DNA of 47,644 nt, taken from Thermodesulfobacteriales bacterium (GTDB lineage Bacteria; Desulfobacterota; Thermodesulfobacteria; Thermodesulfobacteriales; Thermodesulfatatoraceae). The DNA is taken from assembly GCA_026988575.1 (NCBI GenBank), contig JALSKZ010000056.1, positions 1 to 47,644 of the forward strand. Direction: 5' to 3'. Below, one piece after another: positions 17,355 to 24,980 of the stretch (within the stretch, counting starts at the first letter, position 1; each line of letters begins with the position of its first letter). The position numbers and the translations under genes are program-made. The notes under the pieces were generated by a model that worked only from the letters and a program-made list of their open reading frames with translations, did not search any database and was not told the DNA's origin.

Positions 17355-18209
17355 ATGGGGTTTAGAACCATGGATATCGCCTCAAGACTGAAAAATTTAG
17401 ATAAATTGCCCACACTGCCCCAAGTAACGCAACGTATACTTGAGGCCCTAGCCCAAGATGCCTCGGCCAAAGAGCTGGAAAAGATAATAGCAGAAGACCA
17501 GGCCCTTACCGCCAGACTTTTAAAATTGGCCAATTCTCCCCTTTATGTCGGGGCAAACCCGGTCACCAGCCTCACACAGGCCATTGTGAGGCTGGGCCTG
17601 GGAGAGGTACGTAATGTGGTGTTGACTACAGCTATGCGTTATGTGCTGACCCCTACGGCCACCTACAAAAAATTTAACATTACGCGTTTGTGGATTCACG
17701 CTATTGGGGTGGCCCGAGCCGTATACCTCTTGGCTCAAGAAGAGGGGATGGCTTCACCAGAGACTTGTTATACCGCTGGTCTTTTACACGATATCGGCCG
17801 TTTGGCCCTGACGGTCTTTTTCCCTGAGGAATTTTTACGCATATTGGCCTTAACCGAGGCCAAGGATATTTCCTTCAAAGAGGCCGAAGAAGAGCTGGGA
17901 CTTTCCCATGCCGAGGTAGGGGCCCTGGTGGCGGAAAAATGGCGCTTTTCCGAAGAACTAATCCAGGCCATTAAATATCACCACGCTCCCAAACAGAACG
18001 GACGTATACTATCCATGGCCTTTTTAATCTTTAAAGGAGATATCGTGGCTAGGGCCGTAGGATTTGTACCTGAAGAAAATTTTTCTAAGCTTCCTAAATG
18101 GCCCAAGAGCTTACCCCTAAATAAAAAACTTCTGGCCAAGGTAGTCAATGTCCTCAAAAAAGAACGACAAGACCTGTTGTCTTTTTGGACCGATGTATTT
18201 GTTTCATAA
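17355..18209 (+). CDS. HDOD-domain signalling protein
   Basis: A 284-residue protein filled by an HDOD domain: LPTLPQVTQRILEAL at the N-terminus, AEDQALTARLLKLANSPLY, SLTQAIVRLGLGEVRNVVL, then GLLHDIGRLAL with the His-Asp pair and KYHHAP later. HDOD proteins are common in chemotaxis, c-di-GMP and stress signalling, and most lack proven enzyme activity. The His-Asp pair is retained here, unlike in the second HDOD protein near 38.5-39.7 kb. ATG 17355 and ATG 17370 are both possible starts, neither with a strong site. It is transcribed away from mglBA, so a link with motility is suggested by position only. Confidence 0.9.
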   Translation: MGFRTMDIASRLKNLDKLPTLPQVTQRILEALAQDASAKELEKIIAEDQALTARLLKLANSPLYVGANPVTSLTQAIVRLGLGEVRNVVLTTAMRYVLTPTATYKKFNITRLWIHAIGVARAVYLLAQEEGMASPETCYTAGLLHDIGRLALTVFFPEEFLRILALTEAKDISFKEAEEELGLSHAEVGALVAEKWRFSEELIQAIKYHHAPKQNGRILSMAFLIFKGDIVARAVGFVPEENFSKLPKWPKSLPLNKKLLAKVVNVLKKERQDLLSFWTDVFVS

Positions 18210-18421
18210 ATTTAATTTTATATTCCTACAGATATTTTCGATTTTAAAACATGAAAAGAAAATTACGTTAAATAAAGAAAGAATTTACGCAAATTTTTGC
18301 AAGCTTCTTTGAAAAATTCCTAACAAAGTCTTTCTTTCTTGGTTGACTTCCAATTTAATCGCTACTAAGGTCCGTTTTAGCCACTATATATCGGTGAAAA
18401 ATCCTTCAAGGAGGTAAATAG
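18210..18421 (+). promoter_or_regulatory. dsrA upstream region with promoter candidate and strong ribosome binding site
   Basis: A very AT-rich 212-base leader. A TTGACT hexamer at 18343-18348 is a good -35, but the -10 at normal spacing (TAAGGT, 18366-18371) is poor; another AT block, TATATA, is at 18385-18390. The AT tracts upstream (18210-18300) could act as an UP element for this highly expressed operon. AAGGAGGT at 18408-18415 is an optimal ribosome binding site six bases before ATG 18422. The exact transcription start is not certain. Confidence 0.45.
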
Positions 18422-19711
18422 ATGGGTGACATTAAGAAACACGAAACGCCGACCATTGATGATCTTAAAAAGGGACCGTTTCCAAGTTTTGTAGACGACA
18501 TTGAAATTTTTGGATTGAACAAAAAGAAACAGGCCTGTTTAGATCTTTTGGGGCAGTTGGAGCTTTCTTACAAGAACAAAGAGACGCACTGGAAACACGG
18601 TGGTATTGTAGGTGTTTTTGGTTATGGTGGTGGTGTTATTGGCCGTTATTCTGACCAGCAGGACAAGTTTCCGGCCATTTGGGCCTTTCATACCATTCGT
18701 GTTAACCAGCCGGCTTCGAAGTTCTATCACGTCTCGGCCCTGCGTAAGCTTTGTGATCTCTGGGATCATCGTGGAAGCGGTATGACCAACTTCCACGGTT
18801 CCACAGGTGACATGGTCCTTTTGGGCACCACCACGGAACAGCTTGAACCGGTCTTTTTTGACCTTACCCACCAGATGAATATGGACCTGGGTGGGTCAGG
18901 GTCTAACCTGCGTACGCCCTCTTGTTGTGTAGGTAAGGCCCGTTGTGAGTTCGCCTGTATTGATACTCAGGCCCTCTGTTATGATCTTACCATGACTTAT
19001 CAGGACGAGCTTCACCGGCCGGCCTTCCCCTATAAATTCAAGTTTAAGATTTCTGGATGCCCCAACGACTGTGTGGCGGCCATTGCTCGTTCGGATATGT
19101 CCATTATTGGTACCTGGATAGACGATATCCGCATTGATCAAGAGGCCGTAAAGGCCTATGTGGGTGGTGAGCTCAAGCCCAATGCCGGGGCCCATGCCGG
19201 CCGTGACTGGGGGGCCTTTGATATTCAGAAGGAAGTCATTGATCTCTGTCCCACCGGCTGTATGAGCTGGGATGGCAATAAGCTCACCATTGATAACAAG
19301 AATTGTGTCCGTTGTATGCATTGTATTAACGTCATGCCCGAGGCCCTGCGGCCTGGTACCGATACCGGGGCTACCATCCTGATGGGCGCTAAGGCCCCGA
19401 TCCTTGAGGGTGCCCAGCTCTCCACCGTAATGATTCCTTTTATTCGTCTGGAGCCCCCGTATGACAACCTCAAAGAAATCGTTGAAAACGTCTGGATGTT
19501 CTGGATGGAAGAGGGTAAGAACCGTGAGCGTCTTGGTGAATTGATACAGCGTGTTGGTCTGGCCAACTTCGTAGAGACCGTCAAGCTAAAGCACATCCCA
19601 CAGATGATCAGAGAGCCACGTTCTAACCCGTACGTCTTCTGGAAGGAAGAAGAGGTGCCTGGTGGGTGGAAACGCGATATAGCTGAGTTCCGTAAGCGTC
19701 ACCCTGCTTAA
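18422..19711 (+). CDS. dsrA: Dissimilatory sulfite reductase alpha subunit
   Basis: A 429-residue DsrA, the catalytic alpha chain of the cytoplasmic alpha2beta2 sulfite reductase that reduces sulfite with DsrC as cosubstrate. The sirohaem-[4Fe-4S] ligands follow the C-x5-C then C-x3-C rule: C169/C175 (in SCCVGKARC) and C213/C217 (in GCPNDC). A ferredoxin-like insert carries C276, C280, C295, C298 and C301. Length and sequence are those of the reductive, not the oxidative, type. It is followed by dsrB and dsrD in one operon; dsrC and dsrMKJOP are not in the window. Confidence 0.98.
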   Translation: MGDIKKHETPTIDDLKKGPFPSFVDDIEIFGLNKKKQACLDLLGQLELSYKNKETHWKHGGIVGVFGYGGGVIGRYSDQQDKFPAIWAFHTIRVNQPASKFYHVSALRKLCDLWDHRGSGMTNFHGSTGDMVLLGTTTEQLEPVFFDLTHQMNMDLGGSGSNLRTPSCCVGKARCEFACIDTQALCYDLTMTYQDELHRPAFPYKFKFKISGCPNDCVAAIARSDMSIIGTWIDDIRIDQEAVKAYVGGELKPNAGAHAGRDWGAFDIQKEVIDLCPTGCMSWDGNKLTIDNKNCVRCMHCINVMPEALRPGTDTGATILMGAKAPILEGAQLSTVMIPFIRLEPPYDNLKEIVENVWMFWMEEGKNRERLGELIQRVGLANFVETVKLKHIPQMIREPRSNPYVFWKEEEVPGGWKRDIAEFRKRHPA

Positions 19712-19717
19712 AAAACG

Positions 19718-19740
19718 TAAGGGGTGTTGATCTCCCCTTA
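19718..19740 (+). other. Intercistronic stem-loop between dsrA and dsrB
   Basis: A perfect seven-base stem (TAAGGGG with CCCCTTA, nine-base loop) occupies most of the 64-base dsrA-dsrB gap. It is followed by A-rich sequence rather than a T-run, so it is more likely an mRNA-stabilising or processing hairpin than a terminator. Confidence 0.55.
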
Positions 19741-19775
19741 AAAAATAAAAGCTTAAATAGCAAGGAGGTTATGAG

Positions 19776-21008
19776 ATGGCCGATAAGATTTATGAAGAGA
19801 TTCAAAATGTACAATTAGACGAGATTTTTAGCAAACCCTATGATCCGGAACTGGGTGAGAAACTATATAATCCTCAAAAACCCATGGAGAACCGTATTAC
19901 CGATATCGGTCCTCCACACTACGCACAGTTCTTCCCGCCGGTAATCAAAAAGAACTACGGTAAATGGAAGAGCCACGAGATTATCGAGCCCGGTGTAATT
20001 AAATATACCAGTGAGACTGGTGATGTGGTTTATGCGGTACGTTGTGCTACGCCGCGTCTGGCCACCACTGATTACATCCGCGAAATATGTGAGATCGCGG
20101 AAAAATATTGTGAGGGCTATGTCCGGTGGACTACTCGTAACAATATTGAGTTCCACGTCACCGACGAAGAGAAGCTTCGGGCCCTGCTTGACGATCTAAA
20201 GGGTCGTAAACACCCGGGTGGTTCCTATAAATTCCCGGTAGGTGGTACGGGTTGCAGTGTGACTAATATTGTTCATACCCAGGGTTGGGTCCACTGTCAC
20301 ACCCCGGCTATCGACGCCTCTGGTATCGTGAAGTCCGTTATGGACGATCTCTTTGAAGACTTTCAGAATATGAGGCTTCCGGCCAAGGTCCGTATCGCCC
20401 TGGCCTGTTGCTTGAATATGTGTGGTGCCGTGCACTGCTCTGACATTGCTATTCTGGGTATTCACCGTAAGCCCCCGCTAGTTGAAGACGAACGTCTAGA
20501 ATACGTGTGTGAAATTCCTCTGGTAATCGCTGCTTGTCCTTTGGGGGCTATTAAGCCGGCTACCGTAGAGATCGACGGCAAGAAGAAAAAGACCGTACGC
20601 GTAAACGAGAGCCGTTGTATGTTCTGTGGTAACTGTTACACCATGTGTCCAGCCATGCCGCTGGCCGACGGTGAGGGTGATGGTATAGCTATCCTGGTGG
20701 GTGGTAAGATCTCTAACCGTATTTCGGCACCTAAGTTCTCTAAACTTATTATTCCTTATATTCCCAACGAGCCACCTCGTTGGCCTACTACCGTAAAATG
20801 GGTCAAGAAGATTCTGGAGACCTATGCGCAGCATGCTCGTAAGTATGAGCGCGTGGGTGACTGGGCAGAACGTATAGGTTGGGAGAAGTTCTTCGAGCTC
20901 TGTGAGATTCCGTTCTCGGAAAAGACCATGGATGATTATCGTTTGGCTTACGATACCTATCGTACATCCATGCACTTTAAGTTCACTAGTCATGTGGAAA
21001 TAAAATAA
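19776..21008 (+). CDS. dsrB: Dissimilatory sulfite reductase beta subunit
   Basis: A 410-residue DsrB that completes the sulfite reductase with DsrA. The second sirohaem cluster pair is C212-x3-C216 (in CCLNMC). At the first pair the upstream ligand position reads Thr (T168-x5-C174). The ferredoxin domain shows C281-x2-C284-x2-C287-x3-C291, and the DsrB C-terminal block [11 protein letters not shown] is present. CAAGGAGGT lies just before ATG 19776. It is cotranscribed with dsrA upstream and dsrD 12 bases downstream. Confidence 0.98.
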   Translation: MADKIYEEIQNVQLDEIFSKPYDPELGEKLYNPQKPMENRITDIGPPHYAQFFPPVIKKNYGKWKSHEIIEPGVIKYTSETGDVVYAVRCATPRLATTDYIREICEIAEKYCEGYVRWTTRNNIEFHVTDEEKLRALLDDLKGRKHPGGSYKFPVGGTGCSVTNIVHTQGWVHCHTPAIDASGIVKSVMDDLFEDFQNMRLPAKVRIALACCLNMCGAVHCSDIAILGIHRKPPLVEDERLEYVCEIPLVIAACPLGAIKPATVEIDGKKKKTVRVNESRCMFCGNCYTMCPAMPLADGEGDGIAILVGGKISNRISAPKFSKLIIPYIPNEPPRWPTTVKWVKKILETYAQHARKYERVGDWAERIGWEKFFELCEIPFSEKTMDDYRLAYDTYRTSMHFKFTSHVEIK

Positions 21009-21020
21009 GGGGGTTTCCTT

Positions 21021-21260
21021 ATGGAAATGGAAGAAATAAAACAAAAAATCTTGGAATTTATGCAAAAAAAGGCCAAGTCAAAGTCAAAGATCTACTTGAA
21101 GGATATGCAGCGTGCTATTCCTGATGCCAAGCCCATGCAGATCAAAAAGGCGGCTAATGAGCTGGTCCGGGAGGGGAAACTCGAGTACTTTTCCACAGGT
21201 AGTACCGTGATGTATAGCTTGCCTGGTCAGGATCTGGAAAAGGGAATGACATCTGAGTAG
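21021..21260 (+). CDS. dsrD: DsrD, winged-helix activator of dissimilatory sulfite reductase
   Basis: A 79-residue protein matching the DsrD family: short basic helices (KQKILEFMQKKAKSKSKIYL) followed by a winged-helix core (KAANELVREGKLEYFSTGST). DsrD is found with dsrAB in organisms that reduce sulfite. It has been reported to act as an allosteric activator of DsrAB rather than as a DNA-binding regulator. It closes the operon and is followed by a strong terminator. Confidence 0.95.
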   Translation: MEMEEIKQKILEFMQKKAKSKSKIYLKDMQRAIPDAKPMQIKKAANELVREGKLEYFSTGSTVMYSLPGQDLEKGMTSE

Positions 21261-21281
21261 ATCCTGTTAAAGGGTTGAATT

Positions 21282-21316
21282 AAAATAAGGGCCGCTTTAG
21301 CGGCCCTTATTTTGTT
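21282..21316. terminator. Bidirectional terminator after dsrABD
   Basis: A perfect 14-base stem (AAAATAAGGGCCGC with GCGGCCCTTATTTT) around the loop TTTA, with a T-run on either strand. It ends the dsr operon and the converging aldolase-like gene, whose stop is only ten bases away. Confidence 0.93.
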
Positions 21317-21325
21317 CTTCATGCT

Positions 21326-22645
21326 TTAAATCTTTACTATCTTGACGGGTACGACTGTCTCTTTGACCAGAGCCAGACTGTTTACCACCCGCAGTTTTTC
21401 AAACAAGAAACGTATTTTTTTCCCTAGATCGGTCATAATAGAGGCCTTTACCTCAGGGGGTAGATCCCACCAATCCTTTTTGAAGGGGCCAAAACCACGT
21501 TTTCTGGTCTTGTAGATAAATTGGGCCTCTGTAAGTCCCTCCTTCCACTCTGAGGCAAAGTTCTTTTTGAGAAATTCATATATTTTTTGACGAAAACTCT
21601 CTGGTAGGGCTGGGTGGTCGTAGATAAGGTTTTGAAATCCGGTGGCCAAATGTATTTCACAGCATTTTACCTCGGGAAAGAGGTGGAACATCTCTTCGGG
21701 AAGGGTAGAGGCCCCGTGTTGTACGGCACCTGCTAAACCGTATTCTTGGCGTGCCAACTCGGAAAGTGTGCGCAAAGTATCAAAGTCGACGGCTACCTTG
21801 GCTACAGAACCATCTGGTAGGACCACTCCCCCATGGCTGGTACCTGTTTGTACACTAATTTTAGAAAGCCCGGGTCTTTGAGAACAGGTTTGATTAAAGC
21901 CGTCTAAAAAGGCCCGTAGTTCTTCGGGCGTACTATTGTGTCCCCCAATTTCACCGATTTCTCCACCCAGGTTTACGTGTATCCCGGCAGGTTCTTTCTC
22001 TCGGATGTACTGGGCCATCTCGGCGGTCACTTCGTAGTTTAGCCTTTGTTGTTCAGTCACGGTCTCTTTTTCTATCTCTACCAGAGTGGATGCATCGATA
22101 TCGATTTGATAGAATTCTGCCTCCAGGGCCTCGTCTATTAGTTTTTTGATCTGGGCCTTTTCCTTTTCCGGTTCGGCAAAAAAGCTCTTCCGTTTCAGTT
22201 GAAAGTGATCGCCCTGGATAAAGACCGGCCCTGACCATCTTTCTCTAGCGGCGGCCACGGTAATAACGGTGGCGTACTCCAAAGGCCTCTGTAAGGTATA
22301 GGCCATTTCGGAACGGGCTATTTCAAATATTATGGCCCCTACCTGCATTTCTTTGGCCGTCTGAAAGACCGTGCGAGCAAAGTCGTAGGTGAGTCCGCGT
22401 ATGTTTATAGCGGGTACAGTAAAACCGGGAAAGTTTTGGGCCATTGCTTGGTAGAGGCCAAATATGGAGGCTGGTATAGCCCCTAAGGCCTTAGCTACTT
22501 CCTTGAGTAGGGTGAGACGTTTTTGCTTCTCTTCACGGTCGGCGGTAAATACGGCTTGGTAGATCCATTGGTCTAGATTCTGGCGTACCTTTTCGGGATC
22601 TTCCAAGATAAGCTGGCCGTTTTCTAATTTAATGTGGTCATACAT
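21326..22645 (-). CDS. Class II fructose-bisphosphate aldolase-like enzyme
   Basis: A 439-residue protein with the metal- and substrate-binding layout of class II aldolases: QGDHFQL (metal His region), the Glu motif GGEIGEIGGHN, QTGTSHGGVVLPDG (metal His and phosphate loop) and the late VQHGAST. The typical family length is 285-350, so this is a longer, divergent branch with N- and C-terminal extensions. The reaction is probably cleavage or formation of a ketose bisphosphate (fructose or tagatose), as needed for gluconeogenesis beside ppsA and pyk. The substrate is not certain. AAGGGGG precedes the ATG. It lies 70 bases after the ParB-like gene. Confidence 0.8.
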   Translation of the reverse strand: MYDHIKLENGQLILEDPEKVRQNLDQWIYQAVFTADREEKQKRLTLLKEVAKALGAIPASIFGLYQAMAQNFPGFTVPAINIRGLTYDFARTVFQTAKEMQVGAIIFEIARSEMAYTLQRPLEYATVITVAAARERWSGPVFIQGDHFQLKRKSFFAEPEKEKAQIKKLIDEALEAEFYQIDIDASTLVEIEKETVTEQQRLNYEVTAEMAQYIREKEPAGIHVNLGGEIGEIGGHNSTPEELRAFLDGFNQTCSQRPGLSKISVQTGTSHGGVVLPDGSVAKVAVDFDTLRTLSELARQEYGLAGAVQHGASTLPEEMFHLFPEVKCCEIHLATGFQNLIYDHPALPESFRQKIYEFLKKNFASEWKEGLTEAQFIYKTRKRGFGPFKKDWWDLPPEVKASIMTDLGKKIRFLFEKLRVVNSLALVKETVVPVKIVKI

Positions 22646-22715
22646 GTTTTCCCCCTTAATTGGCCTTTTTCCGATACAATCTATATTTCGACCAAAAGCT
22701 TAACTTAGTCAAAGA

Positions 22716-23645
22716 CTATAATTCCTTTAGGCGCGAGGCAAGGGAAGTCCACTTTTGTTTGAGGTCTTTTAAGTCCTTAAATTCGATCTGTAGTAAAATG
22801 GAATCTCTTTCAAAGGAGGGGGAGGGGGAAAGTCTCATCCCGGGTATGGAGAGTCGCTGGGTCAGTTTTTTAAATTCTTCCTCTCGACGGGTCAAGAGAG
22901 GTTGCCACCATTTTTTGAGGAGGAGGTATAGTTTTTCTGTCTTTTGGGGGGCAGATAGCCGTTGATCTGTTATTATTTCTTTTATTGCGGGCTGTCTTAG
23001 AATTTCCGTTATAGATTTATCTTCTCGCTGGGCCAAGTCTTTTAATATCTCTAATATTTGTCTCTGTCGGTTACTACCCGGTCTCAGCATCCCGAAAAGA
23101 CTGATTATCTGGTGACGATCTTGTGCTTCTAATCCTAAGAGTTGAAGGGCTAAGTGGGGGGTAATAATGTCTTCTAGCAGTAGTTTCTTGGCCTCTTCTT
23201 CCAAAAAATTTAGGGCCAAGAGAAATTGTAAGTTTTTGTAGGCCTTAGAATAACCGAGCCGGGGGAGAATTTTTTTTATCACTTCTTCTTCGGTCAAGAA
23301 ATGTAAAAACTTTTCTACCACCAAGGCTTGTTCAATAATGTTAAAGCCTCTGGTGTTCCTGTTTTCTTCGAAAGAAATAGTTAGACAGGTGAGATCGTTT
23401 ATCCAGGAAGGTAATATTTTACACAGGGTTTGAGGAATGCCTAGACGCTTTGCGGCTTTCAGGCGTCCTCGGCCACAAATAATTTGGTATTGGTCTTTCT
23501 TTTTTCGTAAGACAGGGGGGTGAATAATGCCTACGAGATCTATGGAATCAAGCAAATTTTGGGCACGACAAGGATAGGCCAGACAAAAGGCCTCGTCGTC
23601 AAAATCAATATCCTCAAGGCTTATGAAACGGTGCTTAAAATGCAA
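22716..23645 (-). CDS. Lone ParB-like (ParB/Spo0J N-domain) protein
   Basis: 309 residues. The N-terminal ~95 form a ParB-type domain ([19 protein letters not shown], then [14 protein letters not shown]). ParB uses GERRxRA at this place for CTP binding; the altered GRGRLKA suggests changed nucleotide use. A helix-turn-helix-like middle region follows ([20 protein letters not shown]), then a Lys/Leu-rich C-terminus with no recognised fold. The start is TTG 23645, inside the last codons of purC (25-base overlap), so it is read from the purC transcript. No parA or parS site is nearby, so it may be a nucleoid or regulatory protein rather than the chromosome-segregation ParB. Confidence 0.8.
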   Translation of the reverse strand: MHFKHRFISLEDIDFDDEAFCLAYPCRAQNLLDSIDLVGIIHPPVLRKKKDQYQIICGRGRLKAAKRLGIPQTLCKILPSWINDLTCLTISFEENRNTRGFNIIEQALVVEKFLHFLTEEEVIKKILPRLGYSKAYKNLQFLLALNFLEEEAKKLLLEDIITPHLALQLLGLEAQDRHQIISLFGMLRPGSNRQRQILEILKDLAQREDKSITEILRQPAIKEIITDQRLSAPQKTEKLYLLLKKWWQPLLTRREEEFKKLTQRLSIPGMRLSPSPSFERDSILLQIEFKDLKDLKQKWTSLASRLKEL

Positions 23646-24535
23646 TCAGTTATTTCCTTCCCTGTAAGACGTCTTAGCGCTTCAATGTAGCGCCCTCTAG
23701 TTTTTTCGATGATATCTGGGGGTAATTCAGGAGCAGGCGGACGTTTGTCCCAACCTATTTGTTCTAACCAGTCTCTTAAAAACTGTTTGTCGAAACTTTT
23801 TTGGGGGCGACCTGGTTCATAGTCGTCTTTGGGCCAAAACCTAGAGGAATCAGGGGTAAGGATTTCGTCTATGAGGATGAGGTCGCCCTGGTAAATACCA
23901 AATTCAAATTTGGTGTCGGCTATTATGATGCCCCTTGTTTCGGCATAGGTAGAGGCCTTCTGGTAGATCTCAAGGGAGATATCGCGCACCTTAGAGGCCA
24001 GGTCTTTGCCGATGAGTTTAGCACATTCTTCAAAGGAGATGTTTACATCATGCCCCTCTTGGGCCTTGGTGGAAGGGGTAAATATGGGTTCAGGTAAACG
24101 GTCCGCTTCACGAAGATTTGCCGGTAGTTTAAGCCCACAGACAGTCCCTGTTTTTTTATATTCCTTTAGGCCTGAACCAGCTAAATAGCCTCGCACAATG
24201 CATTCTATAGGTAGGGGCTTAGCTTTGATTACTAACATACTGCGGGAGGCAAGTTCGGCCCGGTAGGGCTGGCACTCTTCAGGATAATGCTCTACGTCAG
24301 CGGTAACCAGGTGGTTCTTGATGGTATTTTTGAAAAAATCAAACCAGAACAGAGACATCTGGGTTAAGACTATCCCTTTGTCCGGGATAGGGTTGGGCAT
24401 GACTACATCAAAGGCCGAAATACGATCTGTGGCTACCATAAGGAGGTGTTGGCCCAAATCATACAGATCTCTTACCTTTCCACGATTTTTAAGCCTTAGC
24501 CCGGGAAAGGATGTTTTAAATACAGGTTTTGCCAT
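23621..24535 (-). CDS. purC: Phosphoribosylaminoimidazole-succinocarboxamide synthase
   Basis: A 304-residue SAICAR synthase that joins aspartate to CAIR in purine synthesis. It shows the N-terminal ATP-binding [13 protein letters not shown], the family stretch [14 protein letters not shown] and the C-terminal [11 protein letters not shown]. It is of the longer (about 300-residue) class. ATG 24535 overlaps the stop of the small Rho-N gene as TAATG, and its own 3' end overlaps the ParB-like gene. Confidence 0.97.
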   Translation of the reverse strand: MAKPVFKTSFPGLRLKNRGKVRDLYDLGQHLLMVATDRISAFDVVMPNPIPDKGIVLTQMSLFWFDFFKNTIKNHLVTADVEHYPEECQPYRAELASRSMLVIKAKPLPIECIVRGYLAGSGLKEYKKTGTVCGLKLPANLREADRLPEPIFTPSTKAQEGHDVNISFEECAKLIGKDLASKVRDISLEIYQKASTYAETRGIIIADTKFEFGIYQGDLILIDEILTPDSSRFWPKDDYEPGRPQKSFDKQFLRDWLEQIGWDKRPPAPELPPDIIEKTRGRYIEALRRLTGKEITDCILSTVS

Positions 24536-24864
24536 TAAGCCGCCCTCTTTGACACCCGTCTGGTCCGTTTCTTGAACCTCGAAGCCAATTTTCGATAGCG
24601 CTTATAAAGCAACAAGTCTCCCTTTTCTTTGGCCTCTTCCGCAAGCTTTTTAAACTTGGCCACCTTGGCCTTCAATTCTCTTACACTACCACCCACCTTA
24701 CGTGGTTTTTCCTCGATGCCGTATATTTTTTTCAGTACAGAAATAAGTTCTTCTTTGTTCATACCGTGTACGCCCTGAATCTCAGGGATCTGGAGGGCAA
24801 TTTCACGCAGTTCTTTAACCGTCATCTTTTCCAGCTTTTTTTCAAGTTTAGGCAAATCAGCCAT
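24535..24864 (-). CDS. Small Rho N-terminal-domain-like basic protein
   Basis: A 109-residue basic protein. ATG 24864 is chosen because GGAGGTG lies just before it (revcomp of 24867-24875); the longer frame from 24903 has no site. Residues about 12-50 ([19 protein letters not shown], then [15 protein letters not shown]) match the Rho termination factor N-terminal helical domain. A Lys/Arg-rich helical tail ends in [12 protein letters not shown]. It lacks the Rho ATPase, so RNA or DNA binding without termination activity is likely. It is the first gene of a run with purC and the ParB-like gene. Confidence 0.8.
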   Translation of the reverse strand: MADLPKLEKKLEKMTVKELREIALQIPEIQGVHGMNKEELISVLKKIYGIEEKPRKVGGSVRELKAKVAKFKKLAEEAKEKGDLLLYKRYRKLASRFKKRTRRVSKRAA

Positions 24865-24950
24865 TTTTACACCTCCCATAATAACTGCTGGCAATGTAAA
24901 CAAAAAAACAGGAAAATATCAAGACCTTTTGGGTACGATATAAAAGAGGG

Positions 24951-24980
24951 AAAAAGGGGCCCTTAAGGGCCCCTTTCTTA
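24951..24980 (-). terminator. Terminator after PEP synthase
   Basis: A ten-base perfect stem AAAGGGGCCC/GGGCCCCTTT around TTAA, overlapping the ppsA stop. It is followed on the minus strand by a T-run. Confidence 0.85.

Noticed and set aside
19776-21008. Damage to dsrB because the first sirohaem-cluster ligand reads Thr (T168)
   Set aside because: The rest of the protein is fully conserved and the beta subunit is known to differ from alpha in its cluster surroundings, so decay is not indicated.
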